A stretch of 64,000 nt of DNA from Trichuris trichiura (taxonomy: Eukaryota; Nematoda; Enoplea; Trichinellida; Trichuridae), in assembly GCA_037903355.1 (NCBI GenBank), contig JBAJFE010000014.1:1-64000 (forward strand), in the 5' to 3' direction. This document shows positions 35,401 through 46,481 of this stretch, piece after piece (positions within the stretch are counted from its first letter, which is position 1; every line of letters begins with the position of its first letter). A model generated the notes under the pieces. That model worked only from the letters and a program-made list of their open reading frames with translations. It did no database searches and was not told where the DNA came from. The position numbers and the translations under genes are program-made.

Positions 35401-36322
35401 ACAAATTTACAAAACTGCAAATCTTCCTTTCGTTTGCAGGTCGCGTAAAATCCGTTCTATAATATCTACCTTGATTGTTCCGCGCGCGCTGGAAAAAAAG
35501 AGAATGTAAACACAGTTGCGACAACATTCTGCACGTAATATGGTGTAGATAGGTTAGACCACCAATTGCACCAGGATAAAAATTAAACGGCAGACGCGAT
35601 GGCCTTTCGCCTACCAAAAGAAGAGCAGAAGCATTTGTTGACGTTATTAAATATGCTTCGGAAAACAGTAGCAACGAAGCCATAGTTTCTAGTTAAAGTC
35701 TTTGCGCAAGAATTCGCACGTTTACTGCCGCCTCGTCGCTGCACTATCCGAAGTTGTTTCCTTGTTCAAAAAAGTTTCAACAGCAACCAAGTAGTCTTGC
35801 GATTAGGATTAAATTAATCATTCTACGCGGCGCTTTTGATTTTGGCCTACAAAGCGTTAAGTGAAGTTTGGATAACCGTTTTTTAAATTAAAAAGAACGT
35901 TCCAATGCTTCTCTCAAAATCCAAAAATTACAGATTCTATTTTTTTAAAATAAACCGTTATTTGCTTCTAAAGACTAACCCGCGTGAACCGCACTGCATT
36001 TTAGCCCAATAGTACCTGCGTGTCTATTTAGTAGCGTTGCTAACACTGTATATCGATGGCCTTGATGAATTAATCAACTAAGGTGCTGTTTGTTGATTTC
36101 AATTTAGGTCGTACCACTTTCAGCTGTGGCAGTTGTTTGTTCATACTTTATCAAGCGAATATTCAGCGCTGTATTTTTTGCCATTTTCTGCCAGTAGAGT
36201 AATGGCTTAACAAAGGAAGTGAAAATTAAAGTTCGCCACTCATAATTGAAGCGACCGAAAATGTCAAAGCGCTTTACAGTGATTCTTCACAACCTTGCGT
36301 AACTTTAATTTGCTATTTTTTA
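35401..36322. other. Intergenic sequence upstream of the 205-aa gene
   Basis: No supported gene. TTTTTTAG at 36315-36322 lies 37 nt before the ATG of the next gene and could be a 5'-UTR intron acceptor or a trans-splice site. Confidence 0.4.
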
Positions 36323-36359
36323 GAGTTACAGATTTCGTGCTGCGCATATTCCACTTTCC

Positions 36360-38287
36360 ATGGACAGCAACAACAAGGAGCTCGTCTTGCAGCTGGAGAA
36401 GCTGTTCGCTTTGGCCAAACTCGTATGTGCTGAAGTCAGCAGCCTAATTTCGTACTTTGATTATTCGCTGCTTTTTACAGGTAAGCGAACGGTGCGCACT
36501 TGACCCAGCGTTAGAAAATGTACAAGGCACAGCCGTACAGTTGTTTGAGAAGTGCGCCGAAGAAATACATAAAATATGCAATAACAATGTAGAAGAAGGT
36601 CCATTTTCAACTGGGTAAGTTGCATAGAATGCTTACAAAGCATAGCTTTGCTTTTCTAGTTTCGATCAAAACGAAGAACCCTCTTCTGACGTGGTGAGTA
36701 TATTCTTGAGATAATGGTTAAGTTTACCATTTATAAAGGTCGTAAAAGCAAAACAATTTAACTTTACCATAAAGGTTTATTATTTATGTGTTATTATTGT
36801 ATTGCGCGACGAGTAGTGCTTAAGATAGGTTGTTTTATTCTTGTTAGAGTAACCACGCGGCTCCAGTGCTTACTCCTACGCACATGGAGTTTCGCCCCGC
36901 TCTCGGTGAATTTGGAGTGCCTGTAGCAAAGGAAGAAATGGCATTCAGGAGAGATAATTGTAACATATTTTAATTTCTATTGCATGTGTATGACACGACG
37001 TTTGCAGCACTATTTCGTTCATCAGAGCTTGAAGAGGCAGCCGTTCTAAGTGAAAATGTTACAACCAAGCCTCGGGAGCGAGTTTCTCCTGATACAGGTA
37101 CTAATGCTTTTGTCAATTTGTATGACAAGTACTTGAAGCGGTAGTTGCAGGAACGCTTTTTTCGTTAGAGCCCGAGGATATTCCTTGCGCAAGTGGAAGT
37201 GAAACAGCCGAGCCGCAGGCGATAGGTGAGTCTATTGCAGGCAGTTACATTTCTCTAGTTTGCATTGCAAGTACATGAAATACTAATTGCTTGATCAGAC
37301 GTTGGTACACTACGGTTCTACGTATAGAGCAGCTTTTGCAATCGCAGCAAACAAAAACAACTGTTCCGTACACAAAATAATTCTTTTGTAGCCCAATTAG
37401 CATCTCCGTTAGTCTGACGTTCTTATTAAGTCATCCTTGACGTCACGACCGAGGAAAATGACTTAAGCACAACAAACGCGATTAAGCAGGTAGAACACGC
37501 GCCGCTGATAAGCTAGACAAAGGGGTGATTGTAGGCTTAGTCAAAAAGAGCGGAATGGTATACACTAGAATTTCTCGTCTAATGTTTCCAAACCGCGCTC
37601 AACTGCGCAAACTGCCAGGCACCCATACTTGTGACTTTGTAAGAACTCTACGTCATTAAAGCGACGACCGCAATGCCTCCTGTCTCACGTCATCATGAAA
37701 AAAACTTAGCGACTGTGGGCTCGTTTGAAGCAACCCATACTTGTCCGTCGCGAGCTGCTGTAGTTTCCACGAGAAGTCGTCTGCTCTAGACGGTTGTGAA
37801 AGTCGAGAAGCAGATTTCTGCACCGATGAAACTTCGCGCCCATTAATAGTAACATGCGTTACAAATCAGCGTACGGTATATCTCTGACACGTATATACTT
37901 ATCCATAATTTTTTACGGAAGGACATCTCGTGAGTAACCATCTTTATTCGTAGTAGCGGAGTGTGGCGTCATCAGTGCTAACTGGTAGTCGTACGTAACT
38001 TACGTCAATTATTCTTCTAACGGCGGTATCCGCAAAGTCCAGAAAGCTCTGGTATCAAAAATTCTTATTTATAGTAGAAACACCGGTGCAGTGATCGACA
38101 CATTCAAAAGTTAGGCGTTTAATTGATTCTGCAGCGTCGCTTTTTAAAATTCGGAAATAACTGAAGTTATGTTACAGGTCTCTGCCCAAGCGGGCACATC
38201 TTGGAACTGCAAGAATTATTTGGCGATGGATCTTGCCTTGCAAACGCGGAGGAGACGGAAAACATCGAATTTTCGAAGTCCGAATAA
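36360..38287 (+). CDS. Seven-exon gene, unrecognised 205-aa acidic protein
   Basis: I do not recognise the family. Exons: 36360-36422, 36481-36614, 36660-36693, 36848-36959, 37008-37097, 37151-37225, 38178-38287. They join into 618 nt, open from ATG (context TTTCCATGG, with an in-frame TAG 36 nt upstream) to TAA at 38285-38287. Introns are 58, 45, 154, 48, 53 and 952 nt, all GT-AG, and intron phases (0,2,0,1,1,1) fit at every junction. That is hard to obtain by chance and is the main evidence. The protein starts with a Leu-rich, probably helical segment (about residues 1-60, heptad-like LVLQLEKLFALAKL), then becomes acidic, Ser/Thr/Pro-rich and likely disordered. It lacks signal peptide, membrane segments and zinc motifs. 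AATAAA overlaps the stop codon. The long sixth intron could hide an extra exon whose length is a multiple of three. Confidence 0.75.
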
Positions 38288-38288
38288 A
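38283..38288 (+). promoter_or_regulatory. Polyadenylation signal overlapping a stop codon
   Basis: AATAAA includes the TAA stop of the 205-aa gene, and a second AATAAA begins at 38287. Confidence 0.6.
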
Positions 38289-38743
38289 TAAAAATCTTTA
38301 TTTGAAATTGTAACACTTGAAATGTCGACGCTATCGAAGGGCCAAGTAGTTCTGCAGCTCAACCATGTAAGGCAGCACTTTGCTATGTGTCACAATAAAG
38401 TTATGCCGCCAAAGTGATAGCCAATGAGGAGTTGGTATATAGCTTCACTACCATTGCAATGCTACTCCAAATACTACCAGCCTGCCCGAAAGGTAAAATA
38501 TTCTAACCTTGAAGAATACGTTTTGTATGTATTACATTATAGTTTTATGCAAGCTTTAACCTAATACACAGTTCACAGGCTGAATACTTGCCTTTCCACT
38601 TTACGTAGTCTCCTAAAACTGAACATCTAACAGTAGCGTTAGCATGATCAATCTTGCTCATTATTCCACTGATATTGAAAAAAGCGCCAAGCGTACCCCC
38701 CGATAAAGTCATATTAACTCTTGCTCTAACTAAACTGTAGCCC

Positions 38744-38810
38744 GTAGGTTCTCAAAGTGGGTGATATCGCCCCCTGGGGGGACGATGAGAGAGCACAGGG
38801 GGCGATGGGA
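38744..38810 (+). repeat. hAT-type terminal repeat remnant
   Basis: GTAGGTTCTCAAAGTGGG followed by GATATCGCCCCCTGGGGGG is a typical end of ZBED-type hAT elements. No partner end or coding region is attached, and the Tigger element begins about 90 bp further on. Confidence 0.55.
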
Positions 38811-38832
38811 AACCCAGGCACAGGCATACAGG

Positions 38833-41578
38833 CAGTACTTGTATAACGCGAGCGTTTGGTCACTTGAAAATCCTCAAAAATCGCGCGTTATATGAAATCG
38901 CGTTATAGGAGACATGTAAAGTATAGGAAAACCATGATTTGGTTCAAAGCGTCAGAAAGATTGTTTACTTGTAAACAACAACGGAAAGATATCTTAAATA
39001 ACCTGGGTTGAAACAGGAATTATGATGTACCTGAGCTACTTATTCTACCATTAGGCACGCTGACGTATGGATCCTCTTGCACGGGGTCTGAATAACATTA
39101 TCTTATACGGCGATCATACATTAACGGCAGAGCTTTTATGATAGAACTCTTTACAGCGGACAGAGTTCAAACTGGCTTTCAGGAGTGGCGAGCTTGCGTC
39201 TTTAGCTTGTGGAAAGAGTCCCTCTGAGTACTAAAATAAACGACCTCATACCCAGGAAACAATGGAGTTCCGTTGAACTCACTTTTTTAATCTCATTATC
39301 CTTTGTTACGGGCGAACTGAGGTCCTATTAGATGTAGAAGGTAGCGCTTCCTCATCGTCACAATGTTTCTTCATTGCAGTAAAGTACAATTCGAGCTTCT
39401 TTTGTTTCGCACGTGTACTTCTTTCGTACAGCAGCTGTTTATATGGCTCCAAGCGAGCTCGGATACCTCTTGTGGTTTCCCCGCTGCGTTCTGCATTACA
39501 ATCATTGTCTTCGAGCCATTGTAAACGCTGTTCAATAATTTCCAGGGTATCTGACAGCTCAGCAGTGGTCATTTGTCGCGGAGGAGGCGGAGGAACTTCC
39601 TGATTTTCATCATCTTCTTCTCTTCCTTCTTTTTTCCCTGCTACAGAAAGTTCTTGCAGCTCTTCGGTGGTCAGCTCATCCGGCTGACAGTTCAAATTGT
39701 CCTCAATGTCTTGATATTCCACTCCTTCAAAGCCTAGCCTGTTTGCCAACTGAACGCAGCTTTCAGTAATTTCGCATACTAGAGCAGAAGGCTCAAAGTC
39801 TTTAAAATCGCAGATCAGATGTGGGATGAACTTATGTCAAACACAGTGCAAGCACTGTTTCGATACGTCATTCCAGGCTTGTACGATGTTGTTAATGGCC
39901 GTCCTCAGGTTTTCCAAAATTCTATCACAGTTTCACAGTTTTCTCTGTCGGTCGCATCGATCAGCATCTTGAACGTTCGCCTTAAGTAGTAAGGTTTGAA
40001 TGCTCTGATAACGCCTTGGTCAAGCGGTTGTAACAAAGAAGTGGTCCGTGCCGGCAAGAAAACAAAGTGGACATTTGGGTCTAGCTCAGCTATCATCGGT
40101 GGATGGCTTGGCGCGATATCCATGATTACGAGAACTTTAAAAGCCAAGTTCTTCTCGTTCAAGTATTTCTTAATGTCATTCACATAAGCATTTGAAAAAA
40201 TATCAACGTGAACTTGGGCGGTCATCCATCCTCTTTTGCTGTACCTGTAGTGAATGCCCAAACTGCTTTTAACAATTCCCCTTAGGGCTCGTGGATTGGC
40301 ATGACGATGAATCATCAATGGCTTCAGCTTAAGATCCCCACTAGCGTTGGCACCGAGCTTTACAGTCACACGATCTTTCGCAGCGCAGATTCCTGCAGCA
40401 TGCCTACGCTCTCTGGAAATGTAGGCCCTTTTTGGCATACGCTTTAGATAAAGATTTGTCTCGTTGAAGTTAAAAATTTGATTGAGGCAGTAGCCCTTTT
40501 CTTTGACCAAGTTTTGTACTTCTATTGGAAATGTTTGCGCGGCATCGACATCCGCGCTTCCTGCTTCGCCTCAGAGACGAACATTGTGAAAACTGTATGG
40601 ATTCTTGAAACGGCAAAACCAACCACTACTAGCAGTAAATGGAGGAATTTCAGTAGGATTTGTAGACTGCTTCTTAAGGTCTTCGTAAATGGTAACTGCT
40701 TTTTGTCTGATGGTGAAAAACGTTGTTCCTATTGTTTTCATCGTTTGAGTTTTGATCCATATGCTGAGTAGTTTTTCCATTTCTTCCAGTATCTTTGGCC
40801 TTGTTCTTATTGACATCGGAATACTTGAACTGGTACCGCTTACGCAAGTCTGTTTAATGCTGTCTGCATTGCTCCTAATGGTTCGCAAGGTTGATTCTTT
40901 ATGTCGGTAGCTTTGACGATATCAAGTGTCGTCTCATTGCGTTCATACCGTTTCAGTATCTCAAGCTTCTCTCCAACAGTCAGCGCCTTTCTTTTTCGAC
41001 CACTACCAGCTGACTTCGAATCAGGAAGCTTAGACATTTTCAGATACTTAAAGGCTATCCTCACATCGCGGAATCAGACAAAATACTTACGAATTGAGCT
41101 CGCAATCAGACAGTGTGAATGCTTTCCGAATTCTGTGCTAGCGTACTACGACTCACTGGAAAACGTCTACGATGCCTGCGCTTAGGGAGAATTGAAAATG
41201 GAAACGTCGTCTGTACACATGTTCCTGCCGGCGCGAATTATTCCACCGAACATGAATACCGATCAGTAGCCTGTTTGAGTATGCATATCGCTGGGTGCAC
41301 AGCTGAGTCGGACACTACTTGTAATAAGAATCCTAAACGGTTTTGTCACATTTCGCATGTTGGTGACCGAAGAACGCGCATAAGCTAATAGCGCGGCCCT
41401 TGTTTGCTCTCCGTGGATGAAAACACGGGAAGACTTTGCCATACGCCCACGCTTTCCAGCCGGCAAAATCGCGTAAGAGCGAAAACGAAATTGCGTTATG
41501 TGAGAAAGTGCTACGGTTTCAAAATCGCGTATGAGCGAAAACGCGTTATATGAACACGCGTTATACGAGAACTAGCTG
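38833..41578 (-). mobile_element. Tigger (TIGD1-like) DNA transposon
   Basis: Ends CAGTACTTGTATAACGCG (left) and, inverted, CAGCTAGTTCTCGTATAACGCG (right) form degenerate inverted termini, with internal repeats of CGCGTTATA near both ends. TA follows the right end at 41579, and the left TA is lost. The interior codes a four-piece transposase on the minus strand. Confidence 0.85.
39306..41064 (-). pseudogene. Tigger (TIGD1-like) transposase, broken into four frames
   Basis: Order on the minus strand: 41064-40840, psq/CENP-B N-terminal helix-turn-helix (KRKALTVGEKLEILKRYERN). 40888-40571, second CENP-B type DNA-binding domain. 40510-39905, DDE_1 catalytic domain with AAKDRVTVKLGAN, MDIAPSHP (second Asp) and LLQPLDQGVIRAFKPYYLRR (third Asp). 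39749-39306, acidic C-terminal tail. The first catalytic position reads FNFNETNLY, Asn replacing the Asp expected in N-x-D-E-T. With the frameshifts, this marks an inactive copy. Confidence 0.88.
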
Positions 41579-41579
41579 T

Positions 41580-43029
41580 AATCATTCCGAATGCTTATGG
41601 CGTCTTCAGCGCAACAATACTCGCTACTGAACTTTCTGGCTGTTTTAACCAACGGTTATGATAAAATGTTTTCGTGTTACATTATGCTCCGAAGCGTATT
41701 TTAAATGTTTCTTGAGCGTTTATGCTCCTAACATTGCTTTATGTCTCACGCTGAGTTGGACTTGCTAACGAAGAGGACCCAAATTTGAAGCACGCTTAAA
41801 CGGTTGAAGAAAACGTGCAGCTAATGTTTCAGGTTTACGTCGTAAAAGTGCAGTCCACTGGGAAAACGTGCAGCCGTGCATCAGCTTTGCATAACGAAGA
41901 GACGCAAGTGACGCAAGTAATTAGCGCATGGTGCAACTTAGGTAACGTTTTTGAGAATCGTTTGCTTTATTGGTGAAAGGGCATTTATTTCAAATTCCGT
42001 TCGCCGCATCCGTTCGTTTGATTTTAAAAATAGTTGAAACATAATGTTGCAACAGCACGTTGCCTCATTTGCAAAATATTTCTATACGCCTGAAGCGGTG
42101 AATAGGTTTAAATTCTTATCCATGAAAACTATTTGTATTACTTGTTTAACGTCATTGAAAGGAGAGCCTTGGAGAGAAGTGAAGCTGGCTCGAAGTTTTG
42201 ATATCGGCTTTATTCAATACCTTCTTTGACTAGTGCATCGTTTACAAAAGCGGAAGAAACCGTCAGCTTTAATGCTCTGAATCAGATTTTCAGCCACGAC
42301 GTATCTATTCGGTCATTTTGCCTTTTACAGGCAATTTAAACAACTTGAAAAGTGGCGCTTGGCGAACTGCCAAAAACGATTTCGGTTTTTCGCTTTCCAG
42401 TAATGGGTTATGCTTCTCCATAACAGGGAAATTATCTTCAAGGTTAAAAGCTGATCAGTAAGCGGAAATGGGTCGTACAGTAATTCGATCTTGCTGCCAG
42501 TTGCAAAAAATTGGGTGAAAGGTTTGTTGCACTTTCAGAATTCGTTTTTACGAGAAGAGCTCGCTGTAATCGTTCATTCAAAGCTTAATAAAAACTGTCG
42601 TAAAAATGTTTGAAACTTTAAGCTCCCGCAAAAAGAATGTGTTACTGGATGGCTTGAAGCTGGAAGGTTATTGCTTCCCTGGTTTGTTGCCAAATTAAGG
42701 TCTTATGGCTTTTTGAGCTCTAATCTAAGCGTCCCTGTAAATGTAGAGTTTTATTCGCGAGCAGTTCTGGTTGTACAGTTTCATTCGAGTTGAAGAGTAT
42801 AAAAGCAATTCGTTGAATGGCAAAGAAAATTTTTATTTACATAAACTTTCGAGACGACTCTGTCCCGTCTTGAAAGCTTACATTACAAGGACGCGTCCGC
42901 TAGAAAATGAATAATAAACATTACTTGGATAGATTAGAAATTTTTGCGGCTTTGCAAGCCGTTCGTTAAAAAACGTTTATTTCTAAACGTTAACCCGCGG
43001 AGCTTCGAGCTTCACCGGGGCCGGTCGTC
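41580..43029. other. Anonymous intergenic sequence
   Basis: One stretch, about 41831-41940 (plus), is open between TTTCAG and AACTTAG/GTAACG, like an internal exon, but I found no matching neighbour exons. Otherwise nothing. Confidence 0.35.
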
Positions 43030-43256
43030 AGCGCTATGTGCGCCGCCCGCCGGGTCGATCATTATGTTAGCAAGCCGCTCCGTCCGACCAACCATGGCGG
43101 GACCTCAGCCTTCAGGTCTATCTTGACCCGTCCGGCTTTGGTCCCACCTAGTCAGTCAGACTTTGCAGGGAGCATCCAACCTACCTTCCACGACGGCGGC
43201 AACACTAACAATGAGAGGCAACGAACAACCGTCTGTTTAAAACGGACGGGTATAAC
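43030..43256 (+). repeat. Dispersed repeat, copy 2 (partner at 21365-21600)
   Basis: Same orientation as the partner. It ends AAACGGACGGGTATAACG and directly adjoins, and slightly overlaps, a retropepsin-like reading frame on the opposite strand. Confidence 0.7.
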
Positions 43257-43455
43257 GTTTGTTGACTCGTACGGCAACTCCGACGCTTTGGCACTCCAGC
43301 TCCTTCCCGTCAACATCCATGAGATTGACGGGCCGTTTCGTCCACCGTTTGCAACTTCTGACATGGGCCACGCACTTTGAACATCCGGTGTCCACTACCA
43401 CGTTACGAAGGATGCCGCCAATGCGCAGTCGTATGAAAGGCAGCGCCTCGGTCAA
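43237..43455 (-). pseudogene. Retroelement aspartic protease fragment
   Basis: 72 residues with LRNVVVDTGCSKCVAH, the D-T-G-C-S-K-C type active site of retrotransposon retropepsins, followed by VNLMDVDGKELECQ. No RT or Gag is attached. The frame terminates inside the dispersed repeat. Confidence 0.7.
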
Positions 43456-43464
43456 GATCGGTCA

Positions 43465-43488
43465 TTATTATTATTATTATTATTACAT
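43465..43488. repeat. TTA microsatellite
   Basis: Eight consecutive TTA units. Confidence 0.95.
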
Positions 43489-44689
43489 TGTTTGTAATGT
43501 TGCTGCAGAAACCTCCATTTTCACAGTGCCAACTTTCACATGAGCCGTTCAGTTCAACGAAAACAGAGGAGTTATAGAAGATGCAAATGCATTCGTTATC
43601 GCTCAGTGTTACAAAGTGACAGCAAACTTTTGCTTATTGTAGGGTTTATTGGCAATTAGCACTAATGGCATACAGAAGATTTTTATTCCAGGCAAACAAA
43701 AAGTTTCTTTTGTGAACGCAGATTGTACCGCGTCTGCGTGGTTGAGCGTAAAAATACCTCCTCTGCTACCCATCGCTTCGCCCGTTGTGCTGTCTTAAAA
43801 ATGAAAAATGATTATGCATATCTTCTGCACCATTAGACGTAGCATACTTTCTTTTTTTTCCGGCCCCTTAAATTCTTATTAACATTTTTTCTTTGCCCGT
43901 TCTTCGCCTGCTGAAATACCGATGCGTTACCAGTTGCGCCGGACACTTTTTCACGTAGAATTTTCGTTTCCTGACACTTTCGCGTTTTTTCAGCTATCTG
44001 TTCTTTTAATATAATCCGGGTATACACATTTACAACATGAATGCACCGGAAAAAGTCAATTAAATTGCGTCTTTTAGCTTTAACGGAACGAGGTCATTTT
44101 TCTGCCTGATTAGGCCGTTCCTTTAAAGTTAAGTCCGCGGTTGCATAACAGTTTTCGAGAAGGTTGACGAGCTGGCTGTAATTCTCGCAACCGCCTACGG
44201 TCGTTCTGTTACTCGCCTAAGCCTAAACGGAAGCACAGAAAACCGGTGCGCACCTTCAGTGGGCCACCGTTAACTCGCCTAAGTTGTTTGGCAATGGGAC
44301 CGATTGGAAGTTGACTTGAAGTAAGTCAGTTAGGTCAAGTTGCATTGCGCCCACCGAGAAGAGCTAACCGATAAACGCAAACCATTTGAAAAGTAAACGC
44401 GACGCATGTGCGCTAAAGCGCATTAAGAAGAGCAAGCTTACTGAAAAGGACTTCGTAAACCTAAAAAGGCGAGAGTAAGCTCCAACCGCAGAGCATATTA
44501 TTAGTTAACGTGCAGAGAGTAAACGAATACTACAGTTCACCAGTTCTAGCTGACGATTACTTCTGTCAGCGGTTTCAGTGACGGAATCGCTATTAGCTGC
44601 ACTCATGGTGTTTCTGTTTATCAATGATAACGCGAATGACAAACGAATAAGCCCGAAAGCTACTGTTACTTTCCGCTAACCTACGAACT
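43489..44689. other. Anonymous intergenic sequence
   Basis: No supported genes. Short Lys-rich ORFs only. Confidence 0.4.
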
Positions 44690-44920
44690 CAAAGCGTGAA
44701 CTTACCCCAGGCAAATTCGTCTTCCCAGTCTGTCCACCCAAATCTGTTCATTTTATACAACTCATACTTGAGCCATACACATACGAACAGACGGTGGACA
44801 AGCAAACGCAGAGCAACATACAGCAGCGACCACTTACTACGAAAACAACCGACTACGACACCGAAAAAAATATGCGCAGGTTCCCGGGCCTACGGATTTT
44901 TATTTTAAAATGCTTATGCT
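44690..44920 (+). repeat. Dispersed repeat, copy B (partner at 26530-26760)
   Basis: About 220 bp similar to the first copy in the same orientation, differing by scattered substitutions and one short divergent stretch. Confidence 0.8.
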
Positions 44921-45131
44921 AGGACGCATCAGGCAGCAAATTAAAAGCGTGCTACAGCTTATTCGCTTAACGAACGTTATTTTATTGTTGCTGTTTTGGT
45001 TTTAGGAATGTTGGTTCGATATTACTAATATTTCACGATCTAACCTGACGACAACTTCAAGTTACAGTGAACCTGCAACAGGGAATTAATGTTTTAAAAA
45101 ATATCATGCGAAACTGTAAAATCAAGAGAAC

Positions 45132-45640
45132 CTACAAAGTGAATTTAATTGAAGGAAATGCTTGAAAATGAAGGGAGCTGAGCACAGAAAGAAAACACAG
45201 TTTACCGACAAAATCGAGCAACGCAAAAGGCGTTGATGAAGTCCTCAGAGAAAATATCTGCGAAGCAGTATTTAGCAAGTTTTTTGCACGCGACAAGTAT
45301 TCCGGACGTTCGACTTGAAAAAGCAGATCAAACAGTTGTTTGATAGAGAACATTACTAACGTTTCCACCTTGATACGATACACCATTTTCAATGCTTATG
45401 CTTGTTGAAACATCAGCTTGCAGTTTTGCGAGTGAACTTCCGCATAAACTTATCGGCTGCTCAGTGGTTGCAGCAGCGATTGGCAGATAATTTGATGAAA
45501 TCATCCTATGCAGCAACAAGCGTAAACTGTTGGTTCTGTGGCAACATGAAAGCGCAATGTTAAGCCGGGAGCTGCATTTCGTGTAAGGAAGAATTGAAAA
45601 CACAAATTTCGTAAAGTGATCTGTGAACAAAATTTTGAAT
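45132..45640 (-). other. Possible unresolved exons
   Basis: Minus-strand open stretches in different frames: about 45640-45520 after TTCACAG, 45510-45335, and 45392-45132 with an amphipathic FDLLFQVERPEYL segment. They look more protein-like than surrounding sequence, but I could not join them with consistent splice phases. Could be a decayed gene. Confidence 0.2.
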
Positions 45641-45789
45641 AAAGTTTACAGCTGCCTACAATTGTGTTATGAAATCTTACGTTGCTGCTGCGATACATTG
45701 TACGCTTCTACGCTGTATGGGGAACGTGAGCAATGCAGAACACTGCGGAATTCTTCCTAACATTTCCGAAATTTTATAATTAAACAAAT

Positions 45790-46018
45790 ATGGTTGGAAA
45801 GTGTTCTATGGCTTTTCCCGTTTATTTGTGTCTGTGTTGGTCGCTGTTTTTTAACGAAACGACTGCTCTACCAACGGATGGATGAGCGTATTGATCCTGT
45901 ACAATTTTTCTGAATAATCGCTCATCCATCCGTTGGGAGAGCAGTTGTTTCGTTTCATTACAGAGGGCACTGCCGAGACAAATAGACAGGGAAAACGGTA
46001 GAAGACCTTCCAACCGTG
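45790..46018. mobile_element. Foldback element, short-armed copy
   Basis: Arms of about 95 bp face each other: TGGTTGG...GGATGGATGAGCG on the left and CGCTCATCCATCC...CCAACC on the right. Same family as 58732-59158 and 27905-28085. Sequence after the right arm (ACATCCAGTATTC) matches that after the right arm of the 58-59 kb copy. Confidence 0.85.
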
Positions 46019-46325
46019 AAACATCACCCAGTCATGACACATCCAGTATTCATTATACTAATACACCGAATAATAAGGGTTAGAGTATCCGACAAAGACA
46101 ATCAAGTTTTAGCGTTTTGGGACGCTGCGAACACCTCATCACGGAAACAAGGAGATGTTTCTTGTTTAAGGTATACCAGTTATTTTAAGTGTATCGACTT
46201 GGCAACGTATGCTGTTCTAGTCATGGTAATTTCTCACGTGCTACTTCAGACAAAACGTCACATTTTACGTCATGATGTTTTCATTGTTCATAGTCTCTTC
46301 GGTGTCGGGAATCGATTAACTATAG

Positions 46326-46470
46326 CGTAGAGGTCCTATGCCTGAGCGTCATTGTTTTTGTGTCACCTTATTATCTTGGCCAGGGTACGGTACCCCTGAG
46401 GTTGTTATTGCTTATATTGGTAGGTCAAGTAAACGAGTCGCTTATTCGCCCCGCGTAGAATACTGCTACA
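46326..46470 (+). repeat. Gypsy-3 5' LTR
   Basis: 145 bp, ends in GCTACA, followed by TTGGTGACCCG. Preceded by target duplication ATAG. Confidence 0.8.
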
Positions 46471-46471
46471 T

Positions 46472-46481
46472 TGGTGACCCG
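46472..46481 (+). promoter_or_regulatory. Gypsy-3 primer binding site
   Basis: TGGTGACCCG next to the 5' LTR. It differs from the TGGCGACGAGG used by Gypsy-1 and Gypsy-2. Confidence 0.65.

Noticed and set aside
35354..35683. 109-codon minus-strand ORF upstream of Gypsy-2
   Set aside because: It overlaps the presumed LTR, has no motif and lacks splice support.
46016..46330. 104-codon plus-strand ORF
   Set aside because: It runs from a foldback arm to the Gypsy-3 LTR boundary and has no recognisable domain. Likely fortuitous.
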